Of a stretch of 64,000 nucleotides of DNA, positions 43,131 through 50,580 are shown piece after piece. The stretch covers positions 38,093-102,092 of the forward strand of contig DASRBO010000015.1 in assembly GCA_035653595.1 (NCBI GenBank). Direction: 5' to 3'. Numbering within the stretch: position 1 is the first letter of the stretch; each line of letters begins with the position of its first letter. The translations under genes and the position numbers were made by a program. The notes under the pieces are model-generated. The model was not told the origin of the DNA and did no database searches. It was given only the letters and a program-made list of their open reading frames with translations. Origin of the DNA: DASRBO01 sp035653595 (GTDB taxonomy: Bacteria; Actinomycetota; Acidimicrobiia; Acidimicrobiales; JAJPHE01).

Positions 43131-43403
43131 TCAGGACTGGGTCGGAGTGAAGCGGGAGGCGGCCGCCCCACCGCATTCGGCGCAGACCATGCGCTCGCGG
43201 AAGCTCTGCAGGCCCTCCAGCCCTCCGCAGAAGACGCAGCCCTGATTGAGCTTGGTCATGGTGATCGAATCGCCTTTCACCGCCACCTCGAGCTCGTCGC
43301 CGGGGCTGATATCGAGCAGCCGGCGCAGCTCGACCGGAACCACGATCCGGCCCAGATGGTCGATGCGGCGAGGCAACCCCGTCGAGTTCATTTTGGTGGC
43401 CAC
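43131..43403 (-). CDS. SpoVT-AbrB domain regulator with zinc-ribbon-like tail
   Basis: The 90-residue product starts at ATG 43403 or ATG 43391. RRIDHLGRIVVPVELRRLLDISPGD is a typical AbrB-type swapped-hairpin DNA-binding domain. The tail has CVFCGG and CAECGG, a likely four-Cys zinc site. Such AbrB-like regulators sit as dimers on AT-biased DNA. It is divergent from metG, with about 30 nt between. Confidence 0.88.
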   Translation of the reverse strand: MATKMNSTGLPRRIDHLGRIVVPVELRRLLDISPGDELEVAVKGDSITMTKLNQGCVFCGGLEGLQSFRERMVCAECGGAAASRFTPTQS

Positions 43404-43418
43404 CCCCTTGGGCGTCGG

Positions 43419-43424
43419 TAGGGT
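43419..43424 (+). promoter_or_regulatory. Leaderless-type -10 box of metG
   Basis: TAGGGT lies 8 nt before GTG 43433 with no ribosome site between. Confidence 0.5.
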
Positions 43425-43432
43425 TACTAGCC

Positions 43433-44938
43433 GTGAGCCGAATCTTTCTCACGACGCCGATTTATTACGTCAATGACGTCCCCCATATCGGCCACGCCTA
43501 CACCACCATCATCGCGGATGCGGTGGCCCGGTGGCACCGCCTCGCCGGCGACGAGGTGTTCTTCCTCACCGGGACCGACGAGCACGGCCTCAAGGTCCAG
43601 CGGGCGGCCGAGGCCCAGGGCCTGTCCCCCCACGAGCACGCCGACCGCACCGCCGCCCGCTTCGCCGAGGCGTGGAAGCTGCTCGAGATCTCCTACGACG
43701 ACTTCATCCGCACCACCGAGCCCCGCCACCACCGGGCGGTGCAGTCGTTCCTGCAGGCCGTCCACGACCGGGGCCACATCGAGCTGTCCACCTACGAGGG
43801 CCTCTACTGCGTGGCCTGCGAGGCCTACTACAACCAGGCCGACCTCCTCGAGGGGGACCGCTGCCCGGTGCACGGGGTCCCCGTCGAGTTCCTGTCCGAG
43901 CAGAACTACTTCTTCCGCCTGTCGCGCTTCCAGCAGCCGCTCCTCGACTGGTACGCCGCCAACCCGGAGGCGGTGCAGCCGGAGGCCAAGCGGAACGAGG
44001 CGCTGGGCATCATCAGGCAGGGGCTCGAGGACGTCTCCATCACCCGCACCTCGATCGACTGGGGGGTGCGGGTCCCCTGGGACGAGGACCACGTCTTCTA
44101 CGTCTGGTACGACGCCCTCATCAACTACGCCACCGCCGTCGGCTACGGCCTCGACCAGGAGCGCTTCGAGCGGTGGTGGCCGGCGGTCCACCACCTCATA
44201 GGCAAGGACATCCTCCGTTTCCACTGCGTGTACTGGCCGGCGCTGTGCCTGGCCGCCGGCATCGAGCCGCCCCGGCGCATATCGGTGCACGGCTACCTGC
44301 TGGTCGGGGGGGAGAAGATGTCCAAGACCAGGCTCAACCAGATCGCCCCGGCCGAGCTGGTCACCGACTTCGGCGTGGACGGCCTGCGCTACCACCTGCT
44401 GCGGGACACCCCGTTCGGGCCCGACGGCGACTTCTCCTACGAGGGGATGCTGGCTCGCTACAACGCCGACCTGGCCAACAACCTGGGCAACCTGCTGTCG
44501 CGAGTGGCGACCGTGGTGGCCCGCAAGTGCGCCGGCACCGGACCCCGGCCCCGCCCCGACTCGCCCCTGGCCGCCGTGGCCGGGGCCGCCGTGGCCGAGG
44601 CCGACGCCGCCTGGCGCCGCATAGCCCCCAGCGAGGCCCTCGACGCCACCTGGCGCATCGTGCGGGAGACCAACGCCCTGCTTGAGGCGACCGAGCCGTG
44701 GCGGGCCGAGCCCGGACCGGAGGTGGACGGGGTGCTCGGCGACGCCCTCGAGGCCCTGCGGATCGTGGCCATCCTGGCCTGCCCCGCCATCCCCGGGGCC
44801 TGCGACGAGCTGTGGCGTCGGATCGGGCTCGCCGGCTCGCCGGCCGAGGCCGGCCTGTCCCAGGCGCAGTGGGGCGGCTATCCGGGCGGTCTCGAGGTGC
44901 TGCGGGGCGATCCGCTCTTCCCCCGCAAGCAGGCCTGA
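43433..44938 (+). CDS. metG: Methionyl-tRNA synthetase
   Basis: The 501-residue product (GTG start) has the class I HIGH-type motif PHIGHAYTT, TGTDEHGLKVQRAAEAQG, a zinc-knuckle region YCVACEAYYNQADLL...DRCPVHG and the KMSKS-type loop GGEKMSKTRLNQI, followed by the helical anticodon-binding domain. It charges tRNA-Met. It lacks the carboxy-terminal tRNA-binding domain of longer MetG forms, as is normal for this short type. Confidence 0.96.
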   Translation: MSRIFLTTPIYYVNDVPHIGHAYTTIIADAVARWHRLAGDEVFFLTGTDEHGLKVQRAAEAQGLSPHEHADRTAARFAEAWKLLEISYDDFIRTTEPRHHRAVQSFLQAVHDRGHIELSTYEGLYCVACEAYYNQADLLEGDRCPVHGVPVEFLSEQNYFFRLSRFQQPLLDWYAANPEAVQPEAKRNEALGIIRQGLEDVSITRTSIDWGVRVPWDEDHVFYVWYDALINYATAVGYGLDQERFERWWPAVHHLIGKDILRFHCVYWPALCLAAGIEPPRRISVHGYLLVGGEKMSKTRLNQIAPAELVTDFGVDGLRYHLLRDTPFGPDGDFSYEGMLARYNADLANNLGNLLSRVATVVARKCAGTGPRPRPDSPLAAVAGAAVAEADAAWRRIAPSEALDATWRIVRETNALLEATEPWRAEPGPEVDGVLGDALEALRIVAILACPAIPGACDELWRRIGLAGSPAEAGLSQAQWGGYPGGLEVLRGDPLFPRKQA

Positions 44939-44991
44939 GCGCCCTGGCCGGCGAGCCGGCCCGGGCGGTGGGGGACCCGGCCCGCCCGGGG

Positions 44992-45756
44992 GTGCGCTGG
45001 ACCGACAGCCACTGCCACCTGCAGGAGGACCCGGACCCGGCCGCCACCCTGGCCGCCGCCGGCCGGGCCGGGGTGGAGCGGGTGGTGTGCGTGGGCACCG
45101 ATCGTGAGTGGTCGGAGCGGGCCCTGGCCCTGGCCGCGTCCCTGGGGCCGGGGGTGTGGGCCACCGTCGGCCTCCACCCGCACGAGGCCAGCCGGGGCGT
45201 GGAGACGGTGGCCGACCTCATAGGAGCCCCCGACCGGCCGGCGGCGCTGGTGGCGGTGGGGGAGTGCGGTCTCGACTACCACTACGACCACTCGCCCCGG
45301 CCGGCCCAGCGGGAGGCCTTCGCCGCCCAGGTCGGCCTGGCCGTCCGCCACGGTCTGGCCCTGGTGGTCCACAGCCGCTCGGCCTGGGACGACACCTTCG
45401 ACATCCTCGGCTCCGAGGGCCCCCCCGAGCGCCTGGTCCTGCACTGCTTCACCGGCGGGCCGGGCGAGGCCAGGCGGGCGCTGGACCTGGGGGCGTACCT
45501 GTCCTTCTCGGGCATCGTCACCTTTCCGGCCGCCGAGGAGATCCGCCGGGCGGCCGCCCTGTGCCCGCCGGGCCGGCTGATGGTGGAGACCGACTCCCCG
45601 TTCCTCGCCCCCGTGCCCCACCGGGGCCGGCCCAACCAGCCCGCCTGGGTGCCAGCGGTCGGGGCGGGGGTGGCGGCGGCCCGCTCCGAGCCGGTGGAGG
45701 CGGTGGCCGAGGCCTCGTGGCGCTCGGCGGCGACCGTGTTCGGCCTCGGGGACTGA
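44992..45756 (+). CDS. tatD: TatD family metal-dependent deoxyribonuclease
   Basis: GTG 44992 places the family motif TDSHCHLQ at the usual position and gives 254 residues; GTG 44968 is an alternative. VGECGLDYHYDHSPRPAQREAF, LVVHSRSAWDDT, LHCFTGGPGEA and LMVETDSPFLAPVPHRGRPNQP supply the metal ligands of TatD nucleases. It lies 53 nt after metG, an order common in bacteria. Confidence 0.93.
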   Translation: MRWTDSHCHLQEDPDPAATLAAAGRAGVERVVCVGTDREWSERALALAASLGPGVWATVGLHPHEASRGVETVADLIGAPDRPAALVAVGECGLDYHYDHSPRPAQREAFAAQVGLAVRHGLALVVHSRSAWDDTFDILGSEGPPERLVLHCFTGGPGEARRALDLGAYLSFSGIVTFPAAEEIRRAAALCPPGRLMVETDSPFLAPVPHRGRPNQPAWVPAVGAGVAAARSEPVEAVAEASWRSAATVFGLGD

Positions 45757-45814
45757 GGGGCTTTGGCAGGGTTCAGGAGCCTTTGTACGGCCGGCTGGCA
45801 CCGCTCCGGACCCC

Positions 45815-45833
45815 CTAGCGCGCTAGCAATTGC
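45815..45833. repeat. Adjacent perfect palindromes upstream of the RlpA-like gene
   Basis: CTAGCGCGCTAG (12 bp) is followed, sharing bases, by GCAATTGC (8 bp), about 150 bp upstream of the RlpA-like start. They may be regulator sites; no protein can be assigned. Confidence 0.35.
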
Positions 45834-45850
45834 AAGCGCACCGTTTGCAC

Positions 45851-45880
45851 GAGCAAGCGAGGCCCTTCTAGCTTGTCCCG
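45851..45880 (+). promoter_or_regulatory. Candidate vegetative promoter of the RlpA-like gene
   Basis: TTGCAC and TAGCTT are separated by 18 bp, compatible with a principal-sigma promoter. It would give a 5' leader of about 90 nt before the CTG start. Confidence 0.35.
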
Positions 45881-45944
45881 ACCCCGTCTCCCGGTAGGGA
45901 GGGCGGGTGGGCGGAGTGGCCGAGCACGACCCGGGCCGCGACCG

Positions 45945-45964
45945 CCTGTCGTATCCCCGACAGG
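45945..45964 (+). promoter_or_regulatory. Hairpin abutting the ribosome site
   Basis: CCTGTCG and CGACAGG pair with a 6 nt loop, and the right arm runs directly into AGGAAGG, the ribosome site of the RlpA-like gene. It could hold part of that site in a stem. Confidence 0.4.
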
Positions 45965-45977
45965 AAGGAACCACGCC

Positions 45978-46643
45978 CTGAGACCCGATACGCCTCTGCG
46001 AGTACGCCTTTTGCCTCTCGCCCTGTGCGGTGCAGTTCTCGTGGCCCCCTTGCTCGCTGCTCCCTCGAGGCATGCGGCGGCTTCCCGTAGCTCCTTTCCC
46101 CACCGGCACCCGGATCCGTGGCTGGCGGTCACTGCCGCCCCGACCGGCGTCGTCGTCTCCCGGCCGATGTCGTTCACCCCGGAGGACCTGGCGGCCATCA
46201 AGGCCTCCGAGGCCGACGCCGTGCACATCGCGGCGGCGGCGGCACCGGTGAAGCTGGTCGACCCGCCCGCCGCGGTGGTGCGCTCGACCACCACGACCAC
46301 CCGCCCCCACCCGACCACGACCACGACCACGGCCCCGCCCACGCAGTCGGCGGCCCCGTCGTCGGGATCGTCGGGGTCCTCCTCGGGCTCGGGGTCGTCG
46401 TCCCACAGCCAGACCGGGCCGGCATCGTGGTACCAGGCCCCGGCCGGCACCTGCGCCCATCCGTCGCTCCCGTTCGGGACGGTGGTGCACGTGACCAACC
46501 TGGCCAACGGGGCCAGCACCACCTGCACCGTCGAGGACCGCGGCCCCTACGAGGGGGGCCGGATCATCGACCTGTCCGAGGCGACCTTCTCCCAGATAGC
46601 CTCGCCGTCCCAGGGTGTCATCCAGGTCAGGATCACGTGGTGA
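45978..46643 (+). CDS. Secreted RlpA-like double-psi beta-barrel protein
   Basis: No ATG, GTG or TTG precedes the signal peptide at a sensible distance. CTG 45978, nine nt after AGGAAGG, gives 221 residues with a basic amino end and the hydrophobic stretch LLPLALCGAVLVAPLLA; TTG 46011 is an alternative. A Thr/Ser/Pro linker (about residues 95-145) is followed by a double-psi barrel: GPASWYQAPAGTCAHPSLPF, VEDRGPYEGGRIIDLSEATF. RlpA-like domains bind or cleave peptidoglycan glycan strands. The catalytic Asp in the DRGP segment is present. Confidence 0.82.
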   Translation: MRPDTPLRVRLLPLALCGAVLVAPLLAAPSRHAAASRSSFPHRHPDPWLAVTAAPTGVVVSRPMSFTPEDLAAIKASEADAVHIAAAAAPVKLVDPPAAVVRSTTTTTRPHPTTTTTTAPPTQSAAPSSGSSGSSSGSGSSSHSQTGPASWYQAPAGTCAHPSLPFGTVVHVTNLANGASTTCTVEDRGPYEGGRIIDLSEATFSQIASPSQGVIQVRITW

Positions 46644-46662
46644 CCACGGGTCGGGGCCGGTC

Positions 46663-47487
46663 ATGGGCCGGCGCCGCCTGCTGGGGCTGCTGGAGCGCCA
46701 CGGACTGACGCCCAGCCGGGCGCTGGGCCAGAACTTCCTCGTCGACCCAAACACGGCCGAGCGCATCGTGCGCCTGGCCGGGGTCGGCCCCGGCGACCGG
46801 GTGGTCGAGGTCGGGGGCGGGGTCGGTTCCCTGACCGGACCGCTGGCCGCCACCGGGGCCGAGGTGACGGTGGTCGAGCTCGACCGCCGGGCCGCCCAGG
46901 TGCTGCGGGACGAGCTCGCCGGGGTCCGGGTGGTCGAGGGCGACGCCATGGCCCTGGACTGGGCCGGCCTCCTCGACGGCGGGCGGTGGCAGCTGGTGGC
47001 GAACCTGCCCTACAACATCGCCACCCCCCTGGTGCTCGACCTGCTCGACGGGGTTCCGGCCATCGAGCGCATGCTGGTCATGGTGCAGCGGGAGGTGGCC
47101 GACCGGCTGGCCGCCGGGGCGGGGAGCCCCGCCTACGGGGCGCCGTCGGTGAAGCTGGCCTACTGGGCCGAGGCCCGGGTGGTGGGCCGGGTGCCGGCCA
47201 CGGTGTTCGTCCCCCGGCCCAAGGTGGAGTCGGCCCTGCTCGAGGTGGTCCGCCGGCCGGACCCGGCGGTCGATCCGGCCCTGGTCCCCCACGCCCGGTT
47301 CGTGGCCGTGGTCAACGCCGGCTTCGCCCACCGGCGCAAGATGCTGCGGGGGGCCCTGGCGGGCGTGGTCGGGCCAGCCGGCTTCGCCGCCGCCGGGGTC
47401 GACCCGGCCGCCCGCGCCGGCGAGCTGGACGTGGCCGCCTGGGGCCGCCTGGCCGCCCAGGCCCATCGGCCGGCGCCGGCGGGATGA
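46663..47487 (+). CDS. rsmA: 16S rRNA dimethyladenosine transferase (KsgA)
   Basis: ATG 46663 gives 274 residues. LGQNFLVDPNTAERIV, motif I VVEVGGGVGSLTGPL and the catalytic NLPYNIATPLVL identify KsgA/RsmA, which dimethylates A1518 and A1519 of 16S rRNA. The end, NAGFAHRRKMLRGAL, is characteristic. Its stop overlaps the ispE ATG. Confidence 0.96.
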   Translation: MGRRRLLGLLERHGLTPSRALGQNFLVDPNTAERIVRLAGVGPGDRVVEVGGGVGSLTGPLAATGAEVTVVELDRRAAQVLRDELAGVRVVEGDAMALDWAGLLDGGRWQLVANLPYNIATPLVLDLLDGVPAIERMLVMVQREVADRLAAGAGSPAYGAPSVKLAYWAEARVVGRVPATVFVPRPKVESALLEVVRRPDPAVDPALVPHARFVAVVNAGFAHRRKMLRGALAGVVGPAGFAAAGVDPAARAGELDVAAWGRLAAQAHRPAPAG

Positions 47488-48272
47488 CGGCAGCGGCCAC
47501 CGGAGCGGTACACGTCAAGGCCCGGGCCAAGCTCACCCGCCGTCTGCGGGTGACCGGGGTCCGGGCCGACGGCATGCACCTGATCGACGCCGAGATGGTC
47601 TCGTTGTCCCTGGCCGACGACCTCGAGCTCACCCCCGGGGGCGAGGGGCTCCAGGTCATCGACCGCACCCCCGGCTCCTCCGGCCTGGCCGTGCGGGCCG
47701 AACCGACGAACCTGGTGATCCGGGCGCTGGATCTCGTCGGGCGGCGGGCAGCGGTGAGACTGACCAAGCGGATACCGGCCGGCGCCGGCCTGGGAGGCGG
47801 CTCGTCCGACGCCGCCGCCGTGCTGCGCTGGGCCGGGGTCGAGCCCGACCGGGCCGGACTGGCCCGGGCCGCCGCCCTGGGGGCCGACGTCCCCTTCTGC
47901 CTGGTGGGTGGGCGCGCCCGGGTGGCCGGCATCGGCGAGGAGGTGGAGCCGCTGGCGCCCCGGGCGCTGGAGTTCACCCTCCTCCTGCCCCCCTTCGGCG
48001 TCTCCACCCCGGCGGTGTACCGGGCCTGGGACGCCCTGGGCGGCCCCACCGGCCCGGCCGGCAACGACCTGGAGCCGGCGGCGGTGGCCGTCGAGCCCAG
48101 GCTGGCCCCCTGGCGGGACCGCCTGGCGGGCGCCGCCGGGGCCGAGGCCCGACTGGCCGGCAGCGGCTCGACCTGGTTCGTGGAGGGGTCCCACCCCGGG
48201 TTGGAGGGGCCGATGGCCGATCCCGACGGCGGGCCGCCCGCCTGGGTGCTGACCGCCCGGGCCGAGTACTGA
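47484..48272 (+). CDS. ispE: 4-diphosphocytidyl-2-C-methyl-D-erythritol kinase
   Basis: ATG 47484 overlaps the rsmA stop and gives 262 residues, somewhat short for IspE. The GHMP kinase loop PAGAGLGGGSSDAAAVL, the catalytic Asp in GADVPFCLVGG and VRADGMHLIDAEM fit IspE of the MEP isoprenoid pathway. The amino end reads KARAKLTRRLRV where KINLxL is usual. rsmA-ispE is a conserved bacterial pair. Confidence 0.92.
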   Translation: MTAAATGAVHVKARAKLTRRLRVTGVRADGMHLIDAEMVSLSLADDLELTPGGEGLQVIDRTPGSSGLAVRAEPTNLVIRALDLVGRRAAVRLTKRIPAGAGLGGGSSDAAAVLRWAGVEPDRAGLARAAALGADVPFCLVGGRARVAGIGEEVEPLAPRALEFTLLLPPFGVSTPAVYRAWDALGGPTGPAGNDLEPAAVAVEPRLAPWRDRLAGAAGAEARLAGSGSTWFVEGSHPGLEGPMADPDGGPPAWVLTARAEY

Positions 48273-48349
48273 CCCGGTGGGCAACGGCCGGGGCGCGCCG
48301 CGCTAGGCGGGGCGGGGAGGCGGCGCTGCTGCCGGCCGGGGGCGGTGGG

Positions 48350-48436
48350 CTACTTGCCCGCCCGGCGCTGCCAGCGGGTCGCCTTGAGCATCTTCTTGTG
48401 CTTCTTCTTCCGCATCCGCTTGCGGCGCTTCTTGAT
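48350..48436 (-). pseudogene. 3' part of host bS22 gene, split by element insertion
   Basis: Reading leftward from 48436 the frame encodes IKKRRKRMRKKKHKKMLKAT then RWQRRAGK and a TAG stop. It is the actinobacterial 30S protein bS22 (AURKAIP1/COX24 domain) without its first codons. Immediately upstream the sequence changes to element DNA. The missing ATG-GGT-TCC-CTG lies 3.8 kb away at 52254-52265. Joined at the shared 8 bp core, both parts give a perfect 32-residue gene. Here it has no start codon and is presumably silent. Confidence 0.92.
48429..48436. repeat. attL core
   Basis: TTCTTGAT, identical to 52246-52253. To its left is host bS22 sequence; to its right is element sequence. Confidence 0.85.
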
Positions 48437-48464
48437 ACTTATAAGAACTCAAAGACCGTGTCAT
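48437..48464 (-). pseudogene. 5' end of the element integrase gene, separated from its body
   Basis: ATG at 48464 (minus strand) opens MTRSLSSYKYQ and reaches the att core in exactly the frame in which the integrase body leaves the other core copy (E-I-G-E-P-I-A-Q). GAGAGGGG lies about 10 nt before the ATG. In the integrated state this frame runs into the host bS22 remnant as nonsense to about 48303. In the circle it would start a 337-residue integrase. Confidence 0.8.
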
Positions 48465-48504
48465 AACGGGCCGCCCCTCTCGGGTCGTTGGGTTTTGTCT
48501 GGTT

Positions 48505-48526
48505 TGGCCGTGCGAACGCACGGCCA
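48505..48526. repeat. Strong hairpin in element left region
   Basis: TGGCCGTGC-GAAC-GCACGGCCA, nine perfect pairs with a 4 nt loop. It lies upstream of the integrase 5' end on the minus strand. It may be a replication origin hairpin or a terminator for the integrase transcript of the circular form. Confidence 0.5.
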
Positions 48527-48797
48527 CGTCAGGGGCCGTCTTTCGTGCTGTCGGCCGCCGCAGTCAAGGGTGGGTCCTGGCCCACAGGAGCAGTCGGGGG
48601 ACCTGGCGGTAGCGGGGTTGGGCTGAGGTGCGACTACGGGCCGGGTGCCCTTGACGGCTCCTCGTGTTCCTGGGGGGGTGACTAGCTAGCGGGCTATTTC
48701 GGATTTGGTCCTTTCCGTCGATCGGCAAGTCGGGTTACTGTGACAAGGGGCCTTGGAGAGACCATGGCACTTGTTGAACCAAGGAGGTTCGGGTTCT

Positions 48798-49196
48798 ATG
48801 TTCGTGAGAGACGGCGTCGGACAGGGGGGCGTGATGGCGAGGGGTGAACGGGCGTGGGTAGGGCCGATTCTGGTGCGGATCGGCAAGCGGGCAGAGATGG
48901 AGCGGGTGGCTCGTGAGGTGTTTGAGGAGGAGGTGGCGGAGCTGATCTTTCGGCTGCGTTACCCGGCCGGGGGGGACGTGACTTCGAACGAGAGCGCCGG
49001 GGCCAGTTGGGCTGATGTCGGTGCGGCGCTGGGGACGACGGGTGAGGCGGCTCGTCAGCGGTTCGGGGCTCGGGTGAAGGCGTTGTACGTCGAGGCTGTT
49101 CAGGAGTGGGCGGATTTCGTCAGTGGTGGTGGCACGGAGGGCTCGGCGGACTTCGTCGAGACGATGATCCGGGGGGCTGAGGAGGGCGAGGTCTGA
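48798..49196 (+). CDS. Element helix-turn-helix protein
   Basis: ATG 48798 lies 10 nt after AAGGAGG and gives 132 residues (GTG and ATG codons near 48834 are alternatives). GASWADVGAALGTTGEAARQ (about residues 68-87), followed by RFGARVKALY, is a helix-turn-helix of the type S-W-x-x-I/V-G-x-A-L-G-x-S/T found in many small actinobacterial regulators. It probably controls element transcription or excision. The stop overlaps the next ATG (TGATG). Confidence 0.75.
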   Translation: MFVRDGVGQGGVMARGERAWVGPILVRIGKRAEMERVAREVFEEEVAELIFRLRYPAGGDVTSNESAGASWADVGAALGTTGEAARQRFGARVKALYVEAVQEWADFVSGGGTEGSADFVETMIRGAEEGEV

Positions 49197-49546
49197 TGGA
49201 CGAGCTGCGTGTCGAGGATCTGAACGGGGTGTTTTTGGCTGGGGAGTTCAAGCGGATCGAGCAGGTGATGCATGGTCCGAATCACGCCACGAAACCGAAT
49301 CAGCCGGTGGCGGGGATGTTCAAGATCGTCGTGGGCGTTGGGCCGGCATTCGCCTTCGAGCAAACTGCGTCGTTCAACCGTCAGGACTTGGCGACCTATG
49401 AGGAGTCGGTCGTCAGTTTCAAGGTCGGGGACGGGTCGGCGTTGGTGGGCAAGCAGGTCGCTGTCCGGGTGAGCGTGCGGGGGAACAAGCAGGGTTACGC
49501 CAACATGGAGGCGCTCAACGTCTACGTCGTCGGGCAGAAGGTCTGA
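49196..49546 (+). CDS. Element protein of unknown function, 116 residues
   Basis: ATG 49196 shares its first base with the previous stop, so translation is coupled. The product has no recognised motif. Alternating hydrophobic stretches (MFKIVVGVGPAFAF, GKQVAVRVSVRG, ALNVYVV) suggest a small beta-barrel. The gene order regulator, this gene, Rep resembles rolling-circle replicons in which a single-stranded DNA binding protein precedes Rep; that role is only a hypothesis. Confidence 0.65.
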   Translation: MDELRVEDLNGVFLAGEFKRIEQVMHGPNHATKPNQPVAGMFKIVVGVGPAFAFEQTASFNRQDLATYEESVVSFKVGDGSALVGKQVAVRVSVRGNKQGYANMEALNVYVVGQKV

Positions 49547-49725
49547 TGGTCTCGGGCCGGCGGGGTGTTCGGGCGAAGGTGCGCTTGCGTGGTCCGAGGG
49601 GTTGGGTGCGGGCGTTGATGTCCGAGCTTCGGGGAGCGTGGTCAGAGCGTCGGGGTAGCTGCCGTGGTGGTCGGGGGGCGATGTCCGAGGAACGAGGACT
49701 CGCCCCGACCGTTGCGGTTGGGTAA
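49546..49725 (+). CDS. Element Arg-rich small protein, 59 residues
   Basis: ATG 49546 overlaps the previous stop (TGATG) and TAA 49723-49725 is six nt before the Rep ATG, so it fits exactly between two genes. The product begins MVSGRRGVRAKVRLRGPRGW and is strongly basic at its start. No family is recognised. The tight spacing is the main support. Confidence 0.5.
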   Translation: MVSGRRGVRAKVRLRGPRGWVRALMSELRGAWSERRGSCRGGRGAMSEERGLAPTVAVG

Positions 49726-49731
49726 GCCGGC

Positions 49732-50580
49732 ATGGAGCGCAAACAGCGTCGGTACTACGCCGTTGTGACGCCGGGGTCGGTGCAGGCCCGCTTTAGCGTG
49801 CGGGACCCGGAGGGGTCGGTGGGCGGGTCGAGTGTCGGCGGTAGGGAGGAGGGGACGCGGGGCGCTATCGAGGGGTTCTCGGTGGCGTCCCGTTCCCGTA
49901 TGTTGCGTCGGGCGGTGTCGCTTCCGTGGGAGGAGGCGCCGGGGCCTGGTGGAGTAGGCATGGTGACTCTGACCTATCCACGGGTGTTCCCGACCGACGG
50001 GGTGCTGGTGAAGTCGCATTTGGATCGGCTGTATCGGCGGTGGAATCGGCAGTACGGGTGTCCGAAGGGGATGTGGAAGTTGGAGTTCCAGAAGCGGGGG
50101 GCCCCGCACTTCCACTGCTTCGTGGGCCTGCCTGAGCCGGAGGAGTTGCTGCGGGCGTGGTTGCTGAGGCAGTGGTTCGAGGTTGTTGGTTCTGCCGACG
50201 AGCGGCATCTGTTCAACGGGGTGGACATTTCGAGGTGGCGGTGGGGCACCCTGGGGGAGAATCGGTCCAAGATCGGGGACTACTTCGCCAAGCACGGTGC
50301 GAAGGGTTGGGCGAACTACCAGAATCAGCTTCCGGAGGGGTACACGTCGCCGGGTCGCTGGTGGGGGCGGTGGGGACTCAAGCCGGTGGAGCATTCGGTG
50401 GAGTTGGATCGGAAGTCGTACATGGAGTACCGGCGGCTGGTGTGGACCTTGGCGCAGAAGAATCGGGGTCGGGCCGTGCGTCGGGGGGGCGGTCACAGGG
50501 GGGCCTTTGCCCTGTCGGTTGACGGGATAGGAACGGGCACCCGTTGGGTTGGTGCGGTGGGTGGGGAGGCGGTCGGGTGA
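49732..50580 (+). CDS. HUH-type rolling-circle replication initiation protein
   Basis: The 282-residue product shows the three motifs of rolling-circle Rep proteins in order: MVTLTYP (residues 77-83), the metal-binding HUH motif GAPHFHCFVGLP with His 126 and His 128, and IGDYFAKHGAK with the candidate nicking Tyr 184 followed by Lys 187. The single Tyr suits plasmid-type Rep. This protein should nick one strand at the origin and begin replication of the circular element. The Rep stop overlaps the GTG of the next gene. Confidence 0.85.
   Translation: MERKQRRYYAVVTPGSVQARFSVRDPEGSVGGSSVGGREEGTRGAIEGFSVASRSRMLRRAVSLPWEEAPGPGGVGMVTLTYPRVFPTDGVLVKSHLDRLYRRWNRQYGCPKGMWKLEFQKRGAPHFHCFVGLPEPEELLRAWLLRQWFEVVGSADERHLFNGVDISRWRWGTLGENRSKIGDYFAKHGAKGWANYQNQLPEGYTSPGRWWGRWGLKPVEHSVELDRKSYMEYRRLVWTLAQKNRGRAVRRGGGHRGAFALSVDGIGTGTRWVGAVGGEAVG

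Larger units (their letters stand above)
48437..48797. other. Non-coding left region of the element with inverted repeats
   Basis: Apart from the integrase 5' codons (48437-48464) no gene is convincing in these 361 bases. They contain a 9 bp-arm hairpin at 48505-48526 and 8 bp arms GTCAAGGG/CCCTTGAC at 48563-48570 and 48648-48655. This would be a natural place for the rolling-circle origin, the single-strand origin and the promoters of the integrase and rightward genes. No nick site can be assigned. Confidence 0.55.

Noticed and set aside
45901..45977. tRNA-Ser/Leu-like or c-di-AMP (ydaO) riboswitch in the RlpA leader
   Set aside because: GCGGAGTGGCCGAG resembles a class II tRNA D-arm, but no T-arm or acceptor pairing follows. 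The GGGGTGAATC and GAACC core of the ydaO riboswitch is not present.
48303..48464. A 54-residue minus-strand frame beginning MTRSLSSYKYQEAPQ
   Set aside because: It is the integrase 5' end running into host bS22 DNA in a wrong frame, a junction artefact and not a gene.
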